Shown: piece after piece, positions 24,274-35,863 of the stretch | Layout of the letters: each line of letters begins with the position of its first letter | Numbering within the stretch: position 1 is the stretch's first letter | Assembly (NCBI RefSeq): GCF_018691265.1 | Contig: NW_024881324.1 | Location: 5,583,730-5,647,729, forward strand | Source of the DNA: Tyto alba | Lineage: Eukaryota > Chordata > Aves > Strigiformes > Tytonidae | Direction of reading: 5' to 3' | DNA length: 64,000 bases | The notes under the pieces: model-generated | What the model was told of the DNA's origin: nothing | The model's input: the letters and a program-made list of their open reading frames with translations, nothing else | The model's database searches: none | Translations under genes and position numbers: made by a program

Positions 24274-24453
24274 ATGGTAATGAAATAAAAACAATGACAG
24301 TAATAGAAAGTATAAACGGGCAATGCACAATGCAATTGCTCACCACCCGCTGACTGATACCCAGCACATTCCCGGCCAGCGATCCCGAAATACCAAGATC
24401 CTGCAATCGCAATCCTGGAAGCAAGAGGATACCCCTTCCCGCCCACCCCTCCT

Positions 24454-24498
24454 CTATACAGTGAGCATGACGTCCCATGATATGGAATATTTCATTGG
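24454..24498 (-). promoter_or_regulatory. LTR core promoter motifs (CCAAT, CRE-like, TATA-like)
   Basis: On the minus strand, CCAAT (24498-24494) is followed by a CRE-like GGGACGTCATG and then TGTATAG (24460-24454). The spacing and order resemble a retroviral U3 promoter that would fire toward gag. Activity today is unknown. It is a motif-based call. Confidence 0.6.
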
Positions 24499-24725
24499 CC
24501 AGTCTGGGTCTGGTGCTCTGGCCGTGCTCCCTCCCTGCTCCCTGTGCCCTTGCGCATGGGCAGGACAGGGGGAGTCGGAGAGTCCTTGAGATCTCAGCAG
24601 CAGCTGAAAACATCAGGGTGCTATCAGCATTCTTCTCATACCAAACCCAATGCTGAATCCAAAATACAGCACTATTCTAGTTACCAAAAAGAAACATTAG
24701 CTCTATTCTAGCCCAAACCAGGACA

Positions 24726-24730
24726 GCTCC
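24726..24730. repeat. Target-site duplication, right copy (GCTCC)
   Basis: Immediately outside the CCAGGACA end of the full LTR. It differs from the left copy GTTCC (18465-18469) at one base. Confidence 0.7.
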
Positions 24731-27700
24731 GTATCCAGTGCTCTTATGGAAAAGGTGGAGAGAGACAGGCACTTCTAAATCCAAAAAGACAAGCGTGCAG
24801 TCAACAGGAATGAGCATTCTTCCTGGCTCTTCCAGAGGTGAGCATAGCCAAGCACCTGCAGAAATGAGCCATGCATCCACCACTAGGAAGGTGAGAAGTG
24901 ACACTGGCCTTCAAGTGCTCCTCTGCTCCATCAGCACTGGGTCCCAGGTGGGGCAACAAGGAGACAGGTCCTGCACACACCTATCTCTGATGCCTAGAGA
25001 ACAGCATTAGGCAGGAAGCCTCGTGCTAGCACAGACCCTAAGTGATTCGCTTCTGTCACTACAGGGGCTTGACAGCCACTGGCAGCCAGAGCCACAGACC
25101 AACCATTCCTGTCTTATGGCTAAGCTTGGCACAGTGCTGTGCCCAAAAAGGCACATCCTGGGAAGAGGCTCGTTAACCATGCACCATCCTAATGGTCAGA
25201 GCTGGGCTGTGACTGCCAGCTGGGAGCACCGGCAAAGCAGCCCCTGTCCACAACAAGTCTGCTCTCGCCATCTGTCATCTTTGGGTATTTGGTGTATGCA
25301 CTGATTTGATCAAAATCAGGGATCTGAATCTTGCACCTTTCCTCAAGTTGAGTAATATGTATTCTCTGTTCACACAACTTAAGTGTCCAGGTCCCACGCA
25401 GTAAGTAAATGCCTTAGGATTCAGAAAAAAAGGTTTTGACGACAAGTGGATGTAAAGTAACTGCAGGTGCCTATAGAAAAATTTTATCTGTCTAGAAAGT
25501 ATCTTGTAGCTAACAATAAAAACAATATTAAAAAATGAAGAAAAAAAAAAAAAAGCTTAGATCTCACCACTAGTTCTACTGCTAGCAATTAAGTGCAATC
25601 CATATATACCAAGGGATTGTCCATTCCAACCATATTATATGTTTCAATTGTTAGGACAAGAAAAAATATTACTTTTCTGCCACACATTAAATTTAATAAT
25701 AGTTGCCATGTTGGAAAGAATAATGGGAAAAACCTTTCCTTGGGTTATCAGAGGGAGAGAGCTAATATCTGACAGCAAATCCCATTATGATTATTATATA
25801 TGACTCTAGATTGTGTTCATTCATAGATTGCACAGATATTACTAAATAAGACTTCAGGCAACCATATATGAATTTTTGTAAATTGTGATCAGACCTCAGT
25901 GCAGTGGCTGCCAGGTAATGGATTAACAAGCTGTCAGAATTAAATTCATTAATTTCTCCTTATCATTCACAGAGCAGGTGGCCTCTAACTCCACCAGTCT
26001 GCACACACAACCCTGAAAGACTGGTAGCTTCTTTCAGAGAAATGGAAGGAGCAGCAGTAGATTTCATTTATCAGGAATAACATTCTGTTCATGACCTTTC
26101 ATCTCCAGCACCTAGGCAGACTCAAGCTGGTGGTGCTATTGACCTTGCACATTTTGTGCGGACTGGAGTGGAATGATGATAAATATACTGAAATAGGATA
26201 GACTTGCTGTAACTTGAAATTAAGCAAGGCCTTGAGATAAAAACCTTCAAAGGATTAAAAACATGTGCATGCATGCATGTGTTTGTTCAAAGAAAGCATG
26301 TAGTGATTGACTGGACTGTGTTCTATAGTTATGCACATATATTGGTTTCAGTGGAACTGTAAGGTGTGTAAGTCAATGCAAAATTTGTCTTACCCTTCTT
26401 CAAAGTCAAGTCGGTCCTGGCTGCCTCTGTCACAGAAACACTGTAAATTCAGATACAAATAAAATATGTGAATTAATTTGACTGATTTATAAGAAAAAAA
26501 AAATGTTGGAAAGGTTTCACAGTTATTTTAAAAATAAGAGGGATAAAGCCTAGCCTAGTCAGGATATATTGTCCCTTTTTCTCCTTCTCTTTTCACTTTA
26601 CTAAAGCCAATAAAATATTTGACTTGGAAAAATCAAAAAGGGTGGGAAAGAGTTCCATTTTGACCTTTAACTCAACAGCTCATCTGATTGAATCTCTATA
26701 TGCTGAAAAAATGGAGACGAGTGAGTGAGCAAGAGGGGTTCCTTTCACTAAGCAGGGCCTCGGTGGGGCTACATTTCCTATCACCTCACTTGTTTACATA
26801 ATATGTTTATAAAACTCACTGTAGCTCCCCATCTGTTACAGCAGTATTCCCATTACAAGCTAAAAGGGTATTGAGGACTCTCTTGGGGAGGAATAGTGAT
26901 CATGAAACAAAGTGAAATGCCCATCCGCTCCATACCAGCAGGCAGCTTTTCTGCAGGTGAAGATAAAGGGAAGTAGCACAAGATTTGTTGAAAGAATTTT
27001 GTAATGCTTCTCATCTTATCTTACTATGGCGGTAAGTGTTGTCAAGGAGTGCTTTCACAGAGAAGCTGAATTACAGTCATCATGAAGAACGAGGACATGC
27101 TATTGTCAGCAAGATTACTGATGGCATATTACAATGCCATGCACAATGAAAATTTGAAAGACAGGATAGATCTGCTATCAAAGGAAGCTTTTTCTTGTCT
27201 GGACATGTGTTTTCCCCTTGCTTTTTATAAGACTTTTTAATTTAAAACAAACAAACAAACAAAAAAACCCATAACAAGTAAAGGAATTCTTAAAGTAGCT
27301 CGTAAGAAAAATCATCCTGAAACCACTTATCATCATTTGGGACAGTAACTTGAAGTTACAAATTAAGGTGAGTATCTCCAAGAGAAATAGCAGCCAAATC
27401 CTTTCTCAAGGAACTGTGTATGCTTACATTTCTGAGCCCTAGACGTGTGCTAAAAACACCTCTATTTTAATTCCTGAAGCCCAACCGCTCTGAACAGTAC
27501 TTGGCAAGAATTCAGAAATGGTGTACTTGAGCAGTGTGACATTTAGAAGGCAGGTATCATGTAAAATCATTTCATTAAAAGCCAGTTGCATCAGGACCCA
27601 AACAGAAAGATAGTTTACCATGGAATGACTAAAAATTCAGATGTATGATCTGTTTTGCCATTGGCTTCTCCAAAGAATGTGGCCCAACTAGTCCTTAAAA

Positions 27701-30586
27701 TTGTGCCCCAAAATGGTATTTGGACACCCACGTTGCTCAGGTAAGTGTGAAGTCAGCTGATGTCCATTCTTAATTCTCAAGCAGTGACACCACAGAGAAG
27801 TCCACCTTTACAATTTGTTGACCAGAAAGAATTTCTTGTCGTATACCTCCACATACATACATGGATCCTCACCTCACTCCATTTATATATGTAATTGAAA
27901 TTATATGTAAGTTCAGATGGTATTAGAAATAAAAAGGAGAGCTACGGGGTTTAGAAAGTTACTTAAAGCAGACAGTAAACCCATTTTCAGCCTTTTGGCA
28001 TACACATGCCTGAAAATATGAAAATTATGCTTTCACAGGACAAATAACCCAATTGTTTCCCCAATGAATCAGAAAGTAGATGTTTTTCCCATGAAAAAAA
28101 AAAAAAAAAAAAAGTACCTGAAATGGCACATACTCAGACATCGTTATTTCTTTTTGCCCTTTTCCCTCTATTCTTCCTCATTATTCCATCAGGTTAGTGT
28201 TTTCCATGTGAAATTCTGAGGAAGATGAAAAAAGAAACTGGTGAGATTAGCCTGCCTTTATCTGACTTGAGACCTATCATGTATAAATAATTATACATAT
28301 AATATATTTTTTAAAAAACATTTTTCCCATCAGTTGGGGTTTTTTACGTCCATGGACAGCATTGACCTTTGTCCCCTGCTTCTAAAAGAAATGTTTGCTC
28401 CAAAAATATGCTAACCATCCAGTGTTTTGTTTGCACTGTATTCAGAAGCTTGCATAAATATTCAATTTATGCAGAGAAAGAAGGGAGCAAAATGCCTGAT
28501 ATTCTACTTTACATTACTGGGATTCTTTGAGGGACTGAACCAAACCCTTAGCCATGCTTGTTTCACAGATTTTTACAGACAGCTATTGGTAAGCCATGTG
28601 AATCCGGGAGGCTGGATCTGCCCTCTTTCAGTATATGGGTTTTCCTTATCATATACCACCTGCCTAGGCAGCACTCTGCCCTTCAGCATAGCATATACTG
28701 CTGGCAGCACACCAGCCTGCTCTCGTGCTGGTTTCTCCTTCACACCGCTCCTCTTTGCCCCCCCCACAGCCCTCCTGCAGCACCCACCAGCTCCCCTTGC
28801 TCCGTTAGCCTTGCCCTGACTATTTTCTGTTACTGGCCTGATTGTTATAACTCCCCGACCAGCTACTCTTTCCCAGTCCTTATATATGAAAGGGTAATGT
28901 ATGCAAAATGCCTTCACTTTGCCAGCTCAGTGGTGTTATGCAAGTGAGAGCACTTATTCCACTGCTTATCAGATTAATGAATATTTAGATACAGAAGACT
29001 TTCCCTGGGCAGCCAGCTTCAGTGTGTGCAGGAATGCTAATTGCAAGGTGGGGGAGATAAAGACCCAGTACTTTGAGCAACCAAGCAGGTACCGAGGAGG
29101 GAAGCCAACTTCTTTCAGCCTTTCCATGCCACTGCTGACGGAGACCCACTAGTCACAGCACATAACAAATTACCTCTATTTTGGAACTGCTCACGTCAGT
29201 CAATACACTTGAGTTTTCTTCTTGCTTTTCTAAGGAAACAAAGCCTACACAGTTATACTCTCTCTGCTTCGACCCACAAGCATCTAACAACTGCTTTGGC
29301 ATTAGTTTTTGATAACGGACTGCCCCCTTTCACGTGCTAACACCTATCAGCCAGGACTCAGGCCAACAGTCCTGCAAAACAGGGATAGTGCAGAGGTTTA
29401 AATTTGCATAATGTAGCCCATTCCCAGGCAGTATGAGTGCAGAAACAGAAGAAACTCTGTACATGTCAGGGAAGAAATCTAGTGAAGTTTGCAGGAATCT
29501 GTTTTTTATCTTTAAAAGCCCTGTGTATCAGCCCTGTGAGAAGTTCCTCCACAGCAAGTCTCTCTCTGTTCTCCTGTTTACAACATGTCCTAGTCCAAAA
29601 GAGCACCAGAGCTGAGATCTTCAAATGATACAAAGATATTTAGAAACATAAATGTCCTTAAAGGTTAATGGCACTTTCCTAATGTTCTCAAGCTACTTCT
29701 AAAAATACCTGTTCAACAGCTCTGTGAGGTTTTTTTTTTTTTTTAATTGTATGCCCTTGCTTTTCATTCCCTCTTGGACTGTAAATCAAAAGGAGACAAT
29801 TTTCTACTTATATAGCATCTTACAGAAAACTTATTCAGCCTAAACTATATCCAAAATTTATCCACAATTCATCATGGAATTTAAATACTATTAAAAAAAT
29901 ACTAAGGAGCAACAAATTATCACTAATATTTAAAAGCATTAGGTTTATCACACTTTGAATATAGAAAATCTTCCAGGATTAGTTAATAGTAGTACATTTT
30001 TCTTACACTCGGCCAGGTGTACCTGATCTCCTCTCCAGGCATTTTTTCTCAGAAAGCAATCGACAATTTGTAATACTTACTAAATTTAAGAAGTTAATTG
30101 CTGTCTAACTGAAGTAGTTTATTTTTCAAGGACTATGCCTGTCTGCCAGTTGAATACACTAAAGCATTCCATTTAAGCAATTTAAATTAAAATATAATTT
30201 TATAAAGTTGTTTTGATTGTGATTGCATATTGAGATTTTAAATAAATTTTACTTAATTTCAAGGGAGATGGATTCATTTTGTATATTATCAAATTGTAAT
30301 CATTTCTCTGTGATTAACATTTAATTTATGTCTGTGCTCTTAGCACATTCCTTCCCTATAGCCGTAGTTGTATTATACTTTTTAAAAAACCTGAGTGTTC
30401 TGTGCAATGCATTGTGGAGATGAAGTATCAAAAAGGACAATAAAAACCCCTACATCTGGAGCTCTACAGGCAACCCCCCAGTAAAAAGCTATTACCATGT
30501 TTCATCATACAGCCAAAACCACAGCTCTGTAATGATAGAGACATAATAGAGACGTAGTCTTCATAATGGAGACAATTAAAAATATC
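24731..30586. other. Non-coding DNA right of the provirus
   Basis: The first 600 bases (24731-25330) are GC-richer than what follows and may include an unrecognised old repeat. The rest is AT-rich. Notable simple features are A runs near 25540-25553 and 28096-28113 and a self-complementary CATGCATGCATG near 26270. Frames at 28427-28819 (+) and 28573-28917 (-) are about 115-130 codons long but match nothing I know. Confidence 0.5.
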
Positions 30587-30587
30587 A

Positions 30588-30605
30588 GTGTGTGTGTGTG
30601 TGTGT
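30588..30605. repeat. (TG)n dinucleotide run
   Basis: About nine consecutive TG units, a short simple repeat of the kind that can vary in length between individuals. Confidence 0.9.
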
Positions 30606-33600
30606 TCAATAGTGTAATATAGTCACTTGCTAACCAAAACAAAGACAAGCAGAAGACAGCTCTAGATTAGCCTTCAGCCCCAAGTTTTTATAATCAGGAG
30701 ACAGTAATACAGACATAATGGATGTAGCACCCTACTATCTGCAGCACAGATGGGTGCTTTCTCCTCTGTCATTCTTCAATGTCTACTTCAGGACACACAC
30801 CTCCATTTTGAGAAATGATGAGATAGTACACGCTCCACTGCAAATGTATTACTCATGAGTGGAAGTGAGCATATCTTTTCCTTTTTGGTAGCTGGTACTA
30901 TTTTTTTTTTTTTTTGAAGGAAGAGTATGTTTGTTGAATTATCAAAAAAAATAATACTCTGAGTTGACTTTGGTGAACGGCTCTAGCCAAATTCAAAGAG
31001 CAGCAAAAAGAAGTGTCAGGAACAGAAAGACAAAGCATTCAGACATTTTTTAAATTAACCTTTCTGATTTTTCAGCTAAGTTCACCGGGGGACAGATTTT
31101 CTAGTCCTTAAGCAGCATTTGAGGTGAATTACCTGGAAATAGTCCAGTTCAAATAACTTGGATTGCTTAAGGAAGGATGCAAGAAAATATATGTCTCTGA
31201 ATATGCTTTCAGAGTTAAAAGTCTACTCTAGATTCCCTGAGCTGTTAGCAAAATGGTAAAGAACAAGTATTGATTAAGAATTTAGCTTTTGACTTACACT
31301 AAATTTCACCCAGACAAATATTTCATAATGTATGCAGTAACAGCTGTGGTCAGTACTGCTTTAAACTGAAGTGTCCTAAGTAATTGCACAACTCCCCATA
31401 TATTTTCTGAAGGAAATGCTGTTAGCAGCAACCTGATTGAGCTCATCGGAAACAAGTACCAAGCAGGAATTTACATCCTGTCTTTGTCTCACGACTTGAT
31501 CTTGAATTTACAGATTTCTTTTCCCTGTTAAGGTTTATAAATGAATCCATGGATGGTTTGTCAATACACACAACGTATTATTTTTTCTCATTGTCAGCTC
31601 TTCACTTTGGAAAGCTGATGTGAAATATTCCTACTACTAGTTCTTTTGAGTTAATATGCTGTAAAGCAAAATAGTCAAAATAGAAAAAGAAAAAAAAGAT
31701 CTATAAGGTGACATAACCAGTACAGCAGCTGAAGTCATTTAGAAAATTACAGATTTTCTTTGTAATGCTGCAGTAAAAGCAGGGACAACACAATCCAAAG
31801 TGCAGATTATTTTTCAAAAACTATGCATATAAGTTACAACAAACAGATTTGAAATATGTTAGTTCAGAAAACTACAGTGGGACAGGTTTTTTGTTTAGGT
31901 TTTTTTGTTTTGCTTTGTTTTGTTTTTTAATGAAGGAAATTATATCATCAGTAAGCAAGGTATAGAAGAGTTAGCTTTAAGGATGTTATTTGAGAAATTT
32001 TTTTTACGTTTTGAATATCAAAGTCAGGAATATCAAGGAATATCCTGGTAAGCTTACCAAGAATAAAAGGAGATTGGTTTGCTGTGAAATCAGATACTTT
32101 ATTGGAGACACTCTTAAGTGCACAAGGTTAAAATAACTGTCCCTTACACAGTTTTGAACAGATTTTCTCTCCCAGGGAAAGGATAGACAGCATAGGCAAT
32201 CATGGTTCCTCTCACAGTCAAGGTGGGAAACACTCCAGCAACAGGCTGCAACAGCCAATGCTGGAGCGTCTACTGAAGTTGCCCATCAGTCATCTCAGTG
32301 CCAACTTCTCTGTTTAATTGCCCGATCAGCTCTGTAACTAATCCCAGTGGAGGCACAGTATTTCTGCTCAAGACACAAAGCTAAACAGGAGCTAAGGACA
32401 GCTGAGGACTTGTCCTGTCCCTTAACTGTACACGGTTAGCATCACATTGTTTAGGGTGTTAGTCGGAGGTTTTTTAATTATTTTGCTACCATTGTGTTTT
32501 CTTAATATTTCCACAGTAAAAGTGTGGCAGAATGCTACAGTATAAACAGTTGGAAATATCTAGATTTTTTTTTTTCTTTCAGTGCATAGAACATATCAGA
32601 TAAGTTCACCTAGCTTTCTGTTACCAATTTTTAAATTGAGAAAGACTGAAACTAGAAACTTGCATCTGAACCTCTGAATTTTCTAGAGAAATAAGAAAGG
32701 TTTTCATCTTTGGATAAATGTTTTCTTCACCAGTTTTGTCAGATCTATATCTGCCAAACCTGTTAGATCTTCATCAGCTCTACATTTACACCCTACTGCA
32801 TCCTCTGTTATAAGCTCAGCTTCTTCACATGTTTTTTATCAAAATATAAGAACAACACATCCTTCAGAAGGTTGTGTAATTTCTATCAATGAAGAAGGAA
32901 AGAACTGCTTAATTCCTTTACAGAAACAGGCAGCCTACTTCCCTTAGTCCAGGCTGCAGAACCTCAGATGAAAAAAAATAAAAGGAAAGCAGAAAAAAAA
33001 AAAAATCTATTTTAAGGTTAACAGGTACCTTTAAATATACGTTTTATCTCACCAGCCTCAAACCTTGATTTGCACCTAAAAAGGCAAATCCCAAGGATCA
33101 GACTCTTCAGTCTTCTCTACCTTCAAACAAATTTTACTTTAAAAAGCCTGTCTGGTGATCCTGATCAGGAAACAATGTTCCCCATATTTTTAATTGACTT
33201 TGGGAAACTCTCCAAGAAAATTCCAATTGCTTAAATGGCTGTGCATTGAAAACAAAAGGTTAGTTTAACTTATTTCAGTGAATAAGCCTCACCTGAGACT
33301 TCTGAGTTTGTCTAAATGTAGACACTTCAGTCAATGTGGGCTGGGAGAAGGAAAGTTCACTACCGGAAAGCAAAGCTAATAACCTTCACACTACATTTAA
33401 AAAAAAAAAAAAAAAAAGTACAAAAAGAATTGGTTTCAAAGGGCCAAATCCTGAGGGAATTTAAGCATCCACAGTGTTGCCAAATTGGCTGAAGATGCTG
33501 GCACTTGTCAGCTCTGAGAATTTACATCTAACAGAAAATGTACCTGTTCTCATGTTGCATCATAGTTTGTGCTTCTGTGCTCCACGGTTTTGCTGTCCCT

Positions 33601-35838
33601 GCTACAGAGGGTTTTAGTCCAGCTCTGGGTCTTCTACATGGCTCCATACTCAAAATGGACAGAAGAACCTATAGTGCACTTGTTTTTTTGAATAGCATCT
33701 AGCATTTGTTGTAACTACAGAATTTACATTCCTGAAATGTCTTAATAAATAACAAATGGAAAAAAAATATATTAACTGAACTAATTATCTTCATTCATCC
33801 ACCTCTTTTACGTTAACACATAAACGACTGTGGAGCTCCTTACAAGGCTGTAACATTTAAGCTTTGCAACCTGCAAGGCTGTTACACACGACAGGGTTTA
33901 GTGCTTCACATGACAAACTTCTGCCTTGATTTCCAAGCCTTTTATAAGTCTGTCTGAATTACTCAACAGAGAGGACACCAGAAGGTATGGTAGATATGTA
34001 GGAGGTCACCCTTATTATTCACTTCAGGGACCACCTAAAGGTCTCTGAAGAACTTGCAGTTAGATGGACTCTTGGAGAAGAGATGAGTACAGATATTTGG
34101 GCCAGTATAGCTAGAAATTAAAGAGAAAAATTTCCACATCTTCCTCCATTAAAGACAATAGAAAAATCCTACAGCACTACTCCATGCAGGGTTTTTTTGA
34201 GAAGGTAGTTTTACGTTATCAGCCATTTTTAAATGATGATGTTCATCTCAGTTGTGTACTAATCTTATCACTTACCACTTTCATATCTGCCATTCATTCT
34301 CTTATTTATGATGGCAGTGTGCTATCCCCGACTTCTGTATAGTCACAGAGATGGAAAGAATTCGGGTCAAAATTAATGCTTTCTTCCTATCTTTGCCTTT
34401 TCTCAACGTACTGTGAGGAGAGTTGCCTGAAGGACTTGTCCTCCAAATAAAATGTTTTTACAATCCCACCCCCAAAAGCTTTAGAACTTAATATATACTT
34501 TTTTCCCCCCTAGTTACACATGTTAAGTTTTCCAGAAATCACTCTAATACAAATAGATGTATGTGTGTGTATACACCCCCCCCCATTATTATCTTACAAG
34601 GAAGCAAGAACAAAGAAGGCTTAGTAGAAAATCATTTAGATAAGAGCTAAAAATCCATAAAAGACTGAAAAATTTTCTTGCTGTTGTGTTCTTTTCTCAT
34701 TCTTAAAACATTGCTATTCCAGACAAGTGTGAAAATAAGAGCTTTGGAAAATGAAGCCCTTCCTACTACCACAGAACAGGATCAGAATGGGTTATCAGTG
34801 TCATCACCATATATCTCAGTCCTGTGCTTTCATCCTTGTGTGACAAGTTCAGTCCCTTGTGTCTTCCCTAACCCACTGACTGCTAGGTTAGCCAAAATAG
34901 CAAGAGATAACATAACACACTCATCTGTCCCTTAGAAATGAGGATGGAAAGCAAACACGACTGTTTCAGGTAGGCCAAAGAGCAGGTATCAGATAAGCCT
35001 CACCTTCACCCTCTGCAGACTGGACTCAAGAGTGGTGGAATGTCTCCAAAAGCAGCAAAGCAGCTGAGGTGTCATAAGCTGACTGCAATTAACTGCATTA
35101 TGTGAAAGGACTGAGGAATAGAAGGGGAGAAGGAGGGGAAATGAAGCAAGAAGTCTGTCTCCCAGGCAAAGGTACCCAAATATCAACATGCTGGGATCTA
35201 CCTGGTGGTAGATGCACCCACACAGCCCCTGGAAGGGGGGCAGCTCAGAGAGCTTGCCCTGAGGTTGGCTTACTGCCCAGGGAGACTGGGAGACTTTATG
35301 TCTGAGTGACTCCTAAAGGTAACTTTCAGGTTATGCCCCAGCTGGTAAGCCTGTAATTATAAGGGTTAATCACCATGGTGGTGGTCCCAAGCTGGCAGAC
35401 ATGGGTGACCAGGCTGGCCAGGGGCCCTGTTCCTCCAGCAGGAAACAAGATCAGCCTCCGAGGCAGTGAAGGAAAACACAGGTGCAAGGAAAAATATCAG
35501 GTCTGTAGGCAAGGCAGCCATGCACGCTCACTCCTGCCCTCCTCACCTCTGGCCCTGCCACCTGCACTGACATTGCCCAGCTTCACCCCTGCTTCCCCAG
35601 GGGGGAAAAAATATCTATCAAGTTTCCCAATTTTCAAAACACTGTTCTAACAATGAGCTGTTGCTGCACCTGCTTCCTTAGCACAGAGCAAGTGGCTGCA
35701 GCTCACCTCCCACTGCAAAGGCAAACCTGACCTGTGATGATTAACTCCAGAAGAACACAATGGTCAACATCTGAACAGCCTGTGTGCCAAGGAACGTGTT
35801 TTCCTTGTTTATCTTGCACAGCAACTTTTTAGCACAGC
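30606..35838. other. Non-coding AT-rich DNA, nothing recognised
   Basis: It holds homopolymers (T run near 30901-30915, A runs near 32991-33005 and 33399-33417, C run near 34576-34585). A GC-richer part lies at about 34960-35640, where frames on both strands overlap without recognisable products. No splice-framed exon is apparent. Confidence 0.5.
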
Positions 35839-35863
35839 TTTTTTTTTTTTTTTTTTTTTTTTT
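35839..35863. repeat. T25 homopolymer
   Basis: Twenty-five consecutive T on the + strand. Read on the minus strand it is an A tract at the end of a moderately GC-rich segment, so a retrocopy tail is conceivable. I see no coding remnant next to it. Confidence 0.9.

Larger units (their letters stand above)
18470..24725 (-). mobile_element. Degraded ERVL-type (class III) endogenous retrovirus, minus strand
   Basis: A 6.26-kb provirus reading from 24725 down to 18470. Seen in order: a full LTR (24141-24725), a primer-binding site (24115-24132), a leader, gag fragments, protease, reverse transcriptase, RNase H, integrase, a short 3' non-coding segment, and the last 91 bp of a second LTR. Both outer ends are TG...CA and are flanked by 5-bp repeats (GTTCC/GCTCC). 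The Lys1,2-type primer site, 5-bp duplications, lack of env, and reverse transcriptase and integrase motifs point to the spumavirus-related ERVL group, as known from birds. Many stops and frameshifts break every gene, so it cannot produce intact proteins. The two LTR ends differ at roughly one base in ten over about 90 bp by eye, which suggests an old insertion. Confidence 0.93.
24141..24725 (-). mobile_element. Complete 5' LTR of the ERVL provirus (585 bp)
   Basis: It begins TGTCCTGGTTTG at 24725 in provirus direction and ends CAAACCACAACA at 24141, so it has TG...CA ends. Inside, on the minus strand, are a CCAAT box (24494-24498), a CRE/ATF-like GACGTCA (24468-24474), a TATA-like TGTATAG (24454-24460) about 10 bp downstream of that, and an ATTAAA poly(A)-type signal (24268-24273). 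This order fits U3 promoter, then R, then U5. The primer site follows. The outer flank GCTCC pairs with GTTCC at the other end. Confidence 0.9.

Noticed and set aside
28427..28947. Overlapping frames of 114-130 codons on both strands
   Set aside because: Pro/Leu-rich ends come from a C-rich patch; no homology recognised and both strands are open equally.
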